NCBI RefSeq assembly: GCF_025869515.1
Contig: NZ_JAOZVR010000107.1
Location: 1-37,828 of the forward strand
Reading direction: 5' to 3'
From: Ferrovibrio sp.
GTDB lineage: Bacteria > Pseudomonadota > Alphaproteobacteria > Ferrovibrionales > Ferrovibrionaceae
DNA length: 37,828 nucleotides
The translations under genes were made by a program, and so were the position numbers. Under the pieces are notes generated by a model. That model was not told the origin of the DNA and did no database searches. It worked only from the letters and a program-made list of their open reading frames with translations. This document shows positions 31,291 through 37,828 of this stretch, in pieces. Numbering within the stretch: the stretch's first letter is position 1; each line of letters opens with the position of its first letter.

Positions 31291-32163
31291 TTACACGCGC
31301 TTGCGGCCGATATTGCCGAACAGGCCCTGCGGCCGGGCAAACAGCACCAGCAGGATCACGATATAGGCGGCGACATCCTTGAAGCCTTCCGGCAGATAGA
31401 TGCCGGAGAACTGCTCGATCACGCCGATCACCAGCCCGCCGATCACCGCGCCCGGGATCGAGCCGAAACCGCCCAGCACGGCGGCGGCGAAAGCCTTCAG
31501 CCCCAGCAGGCCGATGGTGGTGTCGATCAGCGACACCGGCGCCAGCAGGATGCCGGCCACGGCGGCGACGCCGGCCGAAATCGCCCAGACCAGCGAGAAC
31601 ACCATCTTCACCGGGATGCCCATGTAATAGGCCGCCAGCTGGTTCTGCGACGCCGCCTGCATGGCGACGCCGATGCGGGTGAAGCGGAAGAAGGCATAGA
31701 GCGCGCCGCACAGGATCGCCGTGCCGACCACGATCGACACGTTGACATCGGCGACGATGAAGCCGCCGACCCGGGTGACGCCATCGGTGAACGGCGTGGC
31801 AAAGGCGCGCGTCTCGGTGCCCCAGATCATCGAGGCGCCGGAGCGGAACAGGAAGCCCAGCCCGATGGTGAGCATGACCACGGAAAACTGCGGCTGGCCG
31901 ATCACCTGCCGCAGGATCAGCGTATCGAGCAGGTAGCCGAACACCGCCATGAACAGCACGGCGCCGAGGAAGGCGAGCCAGTAGTTCAGGCCGAAGCCCT
32001 CGATCAGCGAAAAGGCCACGAAGGCGCCCAGCATCAGCAGGTCGCCCTGGGCGAAATTCACCATCTCGGTGGCTTTGTAGATCAGCACAAAACCGAGCGC
32101 GATCAGGCCGTAAATGCAGCCTGCCGCCAGCCCGTTCAGCAGCAACTGGACAATCTCGGACAG
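31291..32163 (-). CDS. livH: Liv-type ABC transporter permease LivH, start codon uncertain
   Basis: First permease of the operon: QLLLNGLAAGCIYGLIALGFVLIYKATEMVNFAQGDL is the standard LivH start, followed by about eight membrane segments and GLKAFAAAVLGGFGSIPGA near the end. No in-frame ATG exists near the expected start. A perfect GGGAGG lies 7 nt before CTG at 32163 (giving about 290 residues), so initiation at CTG is proposed. Alternatives are TTG at 32178 or GTG at 32241, without good ribosome sites. An ATG directly after GGGAGG is in another frame and gives a protein unlike LivH. Confidence 0.88.
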   Translation of the reverse strand: MSEIVQLLLNGLAAGCIYGLIALGFVLIYKATEMVNFAQGDLLMLGAFVAFSLIEGFGLNYWLAFLGAVLFMAVFGYLLDTLILRQVIGQPQFSVVMLTIGLGFLFRSGASMIWGTETRAFATPFTDGVTRVGGFIVADVNVSIVVGTAILCGALYAFFRFTRIGVAMQAASQNQLAAYYMGIPVKMVFSLVWAISAGVAAVAGILLAPVSLIDTTIGLLGLKAFAAAVLGGFGSIPGAVIGGLVIGVIEQFSGIYLPEGFKDVAAYIVILLVLFARPQGLFGNIGRKRV

Positions 32164-32279
32164 CGTCCATCCTCCCAAAGATGTCAGGCGGTTCTTGGTG
32201 CCGCCCTGATTGGGTGGCAGATTACGGAAGCCACGCCGCACAGGTCAATCGCTTTCACGCTCGGATGAATGCTAATCAC

Positions 32280-32294
32280 TTGACGTAGCGTCAA
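32280..32294. promoter_or_regulatory. Operator-like dyad between liv operon and MBL gene
   Basis: TTGACGTAGCGTCAA has perfect 6-bp arms (TTGACG/CGTCAA) around 3 nt. It lies in the 197-bp gap between livH and the divergent MBL gene. Each arm is also a -35-like TTGACG for its strand, though I find no convincing -10 box. The sequence resembles sites of MerR-type LiuR or TetR-type regulators of acyl catabolism, but no regulator gene is adjacent. Confidence 0.55.
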
Positions 32295-32360
32295 TTTTCG
32301 CCCCTGCTCCGCTCCACGCCCGCCCGGAAACCACCCCGGGAAACTGCTCAAGGAACCGGC

Positions 32361-33278
32361 ATGTCCATTCCCTTCATCAAAGAGTTGCAGTTTGCCTACG
32401 GAACGGTCAGCGGCCTGTCGCCGCTGGTGCGCCGCGTCATTGCGCAGAATCCCTCGGCTTTCACCTTCCATGGCACCGGCACCTATATCCTCGGCCATGG
32501 CGATGGCGTCGCCGTCATCGATCCCGGCCCCGACGATCCGGCGCATGTCGAGGCGCTGCTCGACAACCTGCGCGACGAGACGGTCAGCCACATCCTGGTC
32601 ACCCATACCCATCGCGACCATTCGCCGGGCGCGGCGCTGCTGAAGGCGCGCACCGGCGCACAGACCTGGGCCTTCGGTCCGCATCCGCAGCCGAAAGGCA
32701 GCCTCGCGGTGGAGGAAGGCGGCGACCACGATTTCATGCCCGACCATCTGCTGCAGGATGGCGAGGTGCTGCAGGGCAAGGGCTGGACGGTGAGCGCGCT
32801 GCACACGCCCGGCCATATCTCCAATCATCTGTGCTTCGCGCTGCATGAGGAGAAGGCGCTGTTCAGCGGCGACCATGTGATGGGCTGGTCGACCACGGTG
32901 ATCTCGCCGCCCGACGGCAGCATGGCGGATTACTATGCCAGCCTGAACCGGCTGCTGCCGCGCGACGACGTGCGCTACTACCCCACCCATGGCGCGCCGA
33001 TCGACGCGATGAATACCGGCCATTCACCGCAGCATTTCGCGCGCGCGCTGATCAAACACCGCCAGGGGCGCGAGGCACAGATCATGGACTGCCTGAAGGC
33101 CGGACCGCAGACCATCCCGCAGATGGTGGGCGCGATGTATGCCGATATTCCGAAATACCTGCATCCGGCGGCGGCGCGTTCGGTGCTGGCGCATCTGATC
33201 CACATGGCCGAGGACGGCCGCGTGAAGGTGGAGGACGGCGGCGCGGCGGACGAGGCGGCGGTGTATCGGCGGGATTGA
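32361..33278 (+). CDS. MBL-fold metallo-hydrolase, LACTB2-like
   Basis: Metallo-beta-lactamase-fold hydrolase of 305 residues. The metal-binding motif THTHRDH places His82, His84, Asp86 and His87; further ligands lie in HTPGHISNH, SGDHVMGW and YPTHGAP. A C-terminal winged-helix-like region (TIPQMVGAMYADIPKYLHPAAARSVLAHL) matches the LACTB2 group, which contains RNA-cleaving and thioesterase-like enzymes. The actual substrate is unknown. AAGGAAC precedes the ATG. It is divergent from the liv operon and convergent, with 14 bp between, with the unknown 231-residue gene. Confidence 0.87.
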   Translation: MSIPFIKELQFAYGTVSGLSPLVRRVIAQNPSAFTFHGTGTYILGHGDGVAVIDPGPDDPAHVEALLDNLRDETVSHILVTHTHRDHSPGAALLKARTGAQTWAFGPHPQPKGSLAVEEGGDHDFMPDHLLQDGEVLQGKGWTVSALHTPGHISNHLCFALHEEKALFSGDHVMGWSTTVISPPDGSMADYYASLNRLLPRDDVRYYPTHGAPIDAMNTGHSPQHFARALIKHRQGREAQIMDCLKAGPQTIPQMVGAMYADIPKYLHPAAARSVLAHLIHMAEDGRVKVEDGGAADEAAVYRRD

Positions 33279-33292
33279 GCTGACCGGACCGC

Positions 33293-33988
33293 TCAGATGA
33301 TCGAGCCGACGGCAGGCGGGTTTTCCGGATCCATCGGTCGCATGGATGAGTGTTCCGAGTAATGCATGTAGCGTTGCGGATCTTCATTCGCCCAGCGGAT
33401 TGCATCATGGCCGAACCAGAACAAGGATCCCTTGTCATGGAGATGCGTCACCTTGCGGCTGGGCAAGTCGAAGCTGACCTGATTGCGATTGGTGCAGAAC
33501 TTTCCCAGCAGGCGATAAAAGCGACGCGACATTGCGTCATGCTCGCGGTTCCCGGGATCGCAATAGAAGGTGCAGTCGCTCTGTGGGAGCATCTTCCAGT
33601 TCTGCTGCAAAGCTGGCCCGAACATGTACCAGATTTGGATCATGAAATACGGATTCTTTCTTCTCTTACCTTCCGCATCCTTCTTCACCACCCAACGCCC
33701 CAGACCGCGATCATCGATTTCCCACTGCATATTCGATTCGTACCGGTCTTCGTCGAACACCGCCATCGCCTCGCATTTGGTTTCGATGCCTGGCAGGTCG
33801 AACATATGCTTGTGAAAGACTGTTTTTTCCATCGGCGCGGGATCGTAAAATCGCTGCCAGGGCGTTCCGGCATAATAGCGGAACATCGGAAAAGTCCCGG
33901 CCAGCGCATCGGCGAAGCCGCGCCAGTCCGTATCCGTCATATATAGATACCGGACACGCATCGAGGGATAGATTGGCTGATCGGTCAT
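33293..33988 (-). CDS. Unrecognised 231-residue protein of an accessory patch
   Basis: I do not recognise this protein. It is rich in aromatic residues (Trp, Tyr, Phe) and Met, has no signal peptide or membrane segment, and looks like a folded cytoplasmic protein. Notable segments are RVRYLYMTDTDWRGF, FDEDRYESNMQWEIDDRG and SLFWFGHDAIRWANEDPQRY. It lies 9 bp after a 72-residue gene on the same strand with no clear ribosome site, so translational coupling is likely. Codon composition looks less GC-rich than the neighbours, suggesting transfer, perhaps from a phage. A structural or enzymatic role cannot be named. Confidence 0.7.
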   Translation of the reverse strand: MTDQPIYPSMRVRYLYMTDTDWRGFADALAGTFPMFRYYAGTPWQRFYDPAPMEKTVFHKHMFDLPGIETKCEAMAVFDEDRYESNMQWEIDDRGLGRWVVKKDAEGKRRKNPYFMIQIWYMFGPALQQNWKMLPQSDCTFYCDPGNREHDAMSRRFYRLLGKFCTNRNQVSFDLPSRKVTHLHDKGSLFWFGHDAIRWANEDPQRYMHYSEHSSMRPMDPENPPAVGSII

Positions 33989-33997
33989 GATGGTGAT

Positions 33998-34216
33998 CTA
34001 TCGCTTGTTGTTGCTCTTAAGATGCCGCTCCCATTCCAAACCAACACGCTCGGCCAAATCGCGCCGGATGTCGGACTGGCTGTTGAAGCCGACCGGCTCG
34101 CCGGTCTGGCGATGTCGTTCGGCAGCCACAATATCGGTCGATGGCATATCGCCATGGCGGCCGACCGAGCCGGAGAAGTCGAAAGGGTCATTGTCGTCGG
34201 GTGGCTGAAGTGCCAT
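33998..34216 (-). CDS. Unrecognised 72-residue protein upstream of the 231-residue gene
   Basis: A small, charged, soluble protein (begins MALQPPDDNDPFDFSGSVG; ends GLEWERHLKSNNKR). I know no family for it. Support for being real: a predicted promoter with -10 TATATT and 17-bp spacing just upstream, an ATG start, and a tight junction with the following gene. Against: the ribosome site is weak (CGAAAG) and the protein is short. It may be a partner of the 231-residue product. Confidence 0.55.
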   Translation of the reverse strand: MALQPPDDNDPFDFSGSVGRHGDMPSTDIVAAERHRQTGEPVGFNSQSDIRRDLAERVGLEWERHLKSNNKR

Positions 34217-34258
34217 CGGGTATCGCTTTCGAAATAAATTTCTTGATAATATTCCTAC

Positions 34259-34287
34259 AATATATACCCTCTATGTTCTTAGCGCAA
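34259..34287 (-). promoter_or_regulatory. Predicted promoter of the two-gene accessory unit
   Basis: On the minus strand, TTGCGC (34287-34282) and TATATT (34264-34259) are 17 bp apart in an AT-rich segment. Transcription would start near 34252, leaving a leader of about 35 nt before the ATG at 34216. The -10 box differs from TATAAT at one position; the -35 box matches at three. Confidence 0.6.
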
Positions 34288-34361
34288 TCGCTGTTTTCAA
34301 CGCAATCATCTGTACGGGAGATGGACGCCGCACTGGACAACGAGAACGGGAACAAACCGGA

Positions 34362-34472
34362 ATAAGCACCGGATAAGCCGAAATAAGCTTGGGATAAGGT
34401 ATCGATAAGCCGGAATAACGCCGGCATCAGCGCGGATAAGCCTGTCGAGAGCAAAAATAAGCCGGGGATAAG
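34362..34472. repeat. Helically phased ATAAG array, about 10.6-bp period
   Basis: ATAAG or a near variant begins at 34362, 34373, 34383, 34394, 34405, 34415 (ATAAC), 34426 (ATCAG), 34436, 34447 (GAGAG), 34457 and 34468. Steps are 10 or 11 bp, mean 10.6. The flanks are GC-rich (CCGG, GCC). Degenerate copies seem to continue left (ACAAA at 34352, GAGAA at 34342). The register equals one DNA turn, so all A/T patches face the same side of the helix. Confidence 0.85.
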
Positions 34473-34491
34473 CCGAATTTGTTGCAGGACA

Positions 34492-34529
34492 GGCGCCGCC
34501 CGGCCGTGCAGTCTGGCCGGGCGGGCGCC
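34492..34529. other. Strong GC hairpin upstream of the response regulator
   Basis: GCCCGGCC pairs with GGCCGGGC, and after a single-G bulge GGCGCC pairs with GGCGCC, giving a 14-bp stem with a 9-nt loop. No U tract follows on either strand, so it is not a typical terminator. It may sit in the response-regulator leader. Confidence 0.65.
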
Positions 34530-34594
34530 CCTGATTGTCTCACCGGAACAAGGGGTTCCCTCACGCGTTCTGCTCTGCCCGAGGAGATTTGCAC

Positions 34595-35041
34595 ATGATG
34601 GCTTCCGCCCGAGACGACCGCACCACAGCCGAAGCCGGCGACGACCGCGCCGTGGTGCTGGTGGTCGAGGACGAGGTGCTGGTGCGCATGGTGATCGCCG
34701 AATACCTGCGCGACTGCGGCTATGTGGTGATCGAAGCCGGCAACGCGAAAGAGGCGGTGGCGCTGTTCCAGGCCGATATCGAGGTCGATGTGGTGTTCAC
34801 CGACGTGCAGATGCCGGGCGAGATGGACGGCTTCGGCCTCGCGCGCTGGGTGCGGCAGACTCGCCCCGGCGTCGATGTCATCATCACCTCGGGCGCGGCA
34901 AAAGCCGCCGATGCCGCCGCCGGCCTGTGCGAGGACGGGCCGTTCATGCAGAAGCCCTACGAGGCGGAGGATGTCATCCGCCGCATCCGCCAGCTGCTGG
35001 CGGCCCGCGCCGGCAAGGCCGGCCGCGACGGCGGGAACTGA
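34595..35041 (+). CDS. Single-domain response regulator (CheY-like)
   Basis: A 148-residue receiver-domain protein from ATG 34595 (GAGGAGA at 34581-34586; upstream frame to 34535 is less likely). It has the acidic pair in VEDEVLVRM, phospho-acceptor Asp70 in VVFTDVQMPG, the switch Ser/Thr in IITSGA, and the conserved Lys in FMQKPYEAEDV. No output domain follows, so it should act by protein contact or in a phosphorelay. No histidine kinase gene is in the window. It is divergent from the two-gene accessory unit across the phased array. Confidence 0.92.
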   Translation: MMASARDDRTTAEAGDDRAVVLVVEDEVLVRMVIAEYLRDCGYVVIEAGNAKEAVALFQADIEVDVVFTDVQMPGEMDGFGLARWVRQTRPGVDVIITSGAAKAADAAAGLCEDGPFMQKPYEAEDVIRRIRQLLAARAGKAGRDGGN

Positions 35042-35071
35042 AACGAAAAAGGCCGCCCCACAGAGGCGGCC
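35041..35071 (-). terminator. Terminator between response regulator and acyl-CoA ligase
   Basis: GGCCGCC (35051-35057) pairs with GGCGGCC (35065-35071) around a 7-nt loop. On the minus strand it is followed by TTTTTCGTTT, so it ends the ligase transcript. On the plus strand only CTTCG follows, giving weak termination of the response regulator. Confidence 0.78.
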
Positions 35072-35097
35072 CTTCGTCGACTTGCCGAACGCGGCGC

Positions 35098-36747
<1,650 letters not shown>

Positions 36748-36800
36748 CGGTTTCCTCCTGTAAAACCTTATGGATTATGGCGCGCAGTCTATGGGCGCGC

Positions 36801-36827
36801 CAAAACCGCCGCAAGCGGCTGCGGCGG
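36801..36827 (-). terminator. Probable terminator after the enoyl-CoA hydratase gene
   Basis: CCGCCGC (36806-36812) pairs with GCGGCGG (36821-36827) with an 8-nt loop; on the minus strand it is followed by TTTTGG. It lies between the hydratase and ligase genes, so these may be partly separate transcripts. Confidence 0.6.
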
Positions 36828-36854
36828 CTTCCGCAACGGCAGAAACAAATTGAA

Positions 36855-37661
36855 TTAGCGACCCGCGAAAACCGGCTTGCGCTTGGCCAGGAAGGCATCG
36901 CGCCCTTCGGCGAAATCCGCCGAGTTGAACAGCAGCGCCTGCCCATCCGCCTCCTGCGCCAGCAGGGCGTCCAGAGGCTGCGGCCCGCGCGCCAGGGTCG
37001 CCTTGATGAAACCGACCGGCAGCGGCGCCAGGGCGGCGAATTTCGCCGCCAGCGCGAGCGCGGCAGGCAGCGCTTCGCCCGGTGCGGTGACCTGGTCGGC
37101 CAGGCCGATGCGGCCGGCGGTCTCGCCGTCGATCTCCTCGGCCAGCATCAGCAGGCGTTTCACCCAGCCGGCATTGACGCGCTGCGGCACGGTCCACAGC
37201 GCCGCCATGTCTGGCATCAGGCCGACCTTGCCGAAGGAGCAGCAGAATTTCGCGTCATTGGCCGCCACCACCTGGTCGCAGAGCAGCGCCAGCGACATGC
37301 CGGCGCCATAGGCGAAGCCCTCCACTGCGGCGATCACCGGCTTGGGTCCGGCGAGCAGCAGGCGGGCCAGACGGTGCAGATTGGCCAGCCGCTGCCGCCC
37401 GGCCACCCCGGCCACATTCTGCATCGAAGAGATATCGCCGCCGGCGCAGAAGGCGCTGCCGGTACCGGTCAGCACGATGGCACGCACCGCCGGATCAGCC
37501 ATGGCGGCCTCCACGGCTGTCATCAGTTCGGCCCGCAGTTCCAGCGACAGGGCGTTGCGCTTGGCCGGATAGTTCAGGCGGATGACCTGCACGCCGGGCG
37601 GAATCCCGGGGGCGGATTCGCCGGGCGACTCGATGATGACCAGAGGCTGCGCCGACGTCAT
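36855..37661 (-). CDS. Enoyl-CoA hydratase/isomerase-family protein
   Basis: Crotonase-fold protein of 268 residues. The oxyanion-hole segments are AFCAGGDISSM (about residue 71) and EGFAYGAGMSLALLCD (about 114). At the usual catalytic Glu positions the FCCSFGKVGLMPDMAALW stretch has no acid at the first site and Asp at the second, so its chemistry may be isomerase- or hydrolase-like rather than classical hydratase. AGGAG precedes the ATG. Its neighbour is an acyl-CoA ligase, consistent with acyl-CoA catabolism. The exact reaction is open. Confidence 0.88.
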   Translation of the reverse strand: MTSAQPLVIIESPGESAPGIPPGVQVIRLNYPAKRNALSLELRAELMTAVEAAMADPAVRAIVLTGTGSAFCAGGDISSMQNVAGVAGRQRLANLHRLARLLLAGPKPVIAAVEGFAYGAGMSLALLCDQVVAANDAKFCCSFGKVGLMPDMAALWTVPQRVNAGWVKRLLMLAEEIDGETAGRIGLADQVTAPGEALPAALALAAKFAALAPLPVGFIKATLARGPQPLDALLAQEADGQALLFNSADFAEGRDAFLAKRKPVFAGR

Positions 37662-37782
37662 GGCATCTTCTCCTGATAGGGAATCGGGGTGGATTTCCCC
37701 GGCTGCGTTGTGATTGGAAGGATTGAAATTAAATTACCGATGGTCATTGCACAGATTTTATACAAAGTGATTAGTTCTCGAC

Positions 37783-37828
37783 ATGAGTGTAACCGTAGAG
37801 ACACAGTTCCCGGCCACGATTGCCATAT
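37783..37828 (+). CDS. Possible gene start truncated by the window edge
   Basis: An ATG at 37783 opens a frame (MSVTVETQFPATIAI) that runs without stop to the end of the window. It follows an AT-rich intergenic stretch (about 37725-37780) divergent from the hydratase gene. There is no clear ribosome site and only 15 codons are visible, so this is tentative. Confidence 0.3.
   Translation, partial: MSVTVETQFPATIAI

Larger units (their letters stand above)
34217..34534. other. Noncoding stretch: promoter, AT-rich segment, phased array, hairpin
   Basis: This 318-bp stretch has no convincing gene. From left to right it holds an AT-rich segment with a minus-strand promoter (34259-34287), a phased ATAAG array (34362-34472), and a strong GC hairpin (34492-34529). 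The plus-strand frames of the array are full of TAA stops. A minus-strand open frame across it starts only at TTG and is not supported. Confidence 0.8.

Noticed and set aside
31097..32170. Long minus-strand open frame starting at an ATG right after GGGAGG (MDAVRDCPVAA...)
   Set aside because: It is out of frame with livH and livM, spans their junction, and its Arg/Pro/Gly-rich translation is a typical GC-rich shadow.
34188..34454. 88-residue minus-strand open frame across the phased array
   Set aside because: It starts only at TTG, has no ribosome site, overlaps the start of the 72-residue gene, and its Leu/Ser/Ala-rich sequence follows from the DNA repeat.
34342..34480. Phased array as a chromosomal oriC with DnaA boxes
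   Set aside because: The minus strand shows CTTATCC units that resemble the start of the DnaA box, but none continues to TTATCCACA and no usual origin neighbour (dnaA, hemE, parAB) is present.
34342..34480. Phased array as a CRISPR array
   Set aside because: Units are 10-11 bp with no unique spacers, and no cas gene is in the window.
34595..35041. Two-component system at the response-regulator locus
   Set aside because: No histidine kinase or phosphotransferase gene is present nearby, so only an orphan receiver protein can be claimed.

Overview
The window is GC-rich, gene-dense chromosomal DNA whose gene order and protein sequences fit an alphaproteobacterium, most likely Rhodospirillales in the broad sense. 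This is a judgement from remembered family resemblance (hflK-hflC-degP order, glyQ-glyS followed by ppdK, the AHAS and DmdB-like ligase types), not from a search. About 30 protein genes, one tRNA gene and several repeat systems are supported.

Layout: (1) 1-3.7 kb, minus strand: the branched-chain amino-acid unit ilvB-ilvN-ilvC with a terminator after ilvC. (2) 3.7-7.4 kb: miaA and serB diverge; then bdhA (minus) and a ClpP-type peptidase (plus). (3) 7.4-11.0 kb, minus: the membrane quality-control operon hflK-hflC-degP. (4) 11.3-12.4 kb: the Fe-S carrier gene mrp. (5) 12.5-18.8 kb, minus: glyQ-glyS-ppdK, a terminator, then a small cysteine-containing unknown. (6) 18.9-22.6 kb: a small membrane-anchored CPxC protein and an N6-adenine methyltransferase (minus), divergent polyprenyl diphosphate synthase (plus), tRNA-Pro(CGG), and an EamA transporter bracketed by repeat pairs. 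(7) 22.8-32.2 kb, minus: a HAAT/Liv-type ABC import cluster, livH-livM-livG-livF-acyl-CoA ligase-binding protein, then a strong terminator, then two more paralogous binding proteins. Together these suggest uptake of a carboxylic or acyl substrate followed by CoA activation. (8) 32.4-33.3 kb: an MBL-fold hydrolase. (9) 33.3-34.6 kb: an accessory patch with two unrecognised genes, a promoter, an AT-rich stretch, a helically phased repeat array and a strong hairpin, next to a single-domain response regulator. (10) 35.1-37.7 kb, minus: an enoyl-CoA hydratase and a DmdB/FadD-type acyl-CoA ligase. A possible plus-strand gene starts at the right edge.

Most of the window is housekeeping. The least expected signals are: eleven consecutive positions spaced 10-11 bp (mean 10.6), nine of them ATAAG or a one-base variant, at 34362-34472, about one per DNA helical turn; six copies of a hairpin repeat (five exactly 32 nt) arranged as three inverted, REPIN-like pairs with compensatory stem changes; a histone H1-like Lys/Ala tail on pyruvate phosphate dikinase; three tandem paralogous binding proteins beside one transporter; and a perfect-arm dyad in front of that transporter. 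No CRISPR array, insertion sequence, rRNA or integrase was found.
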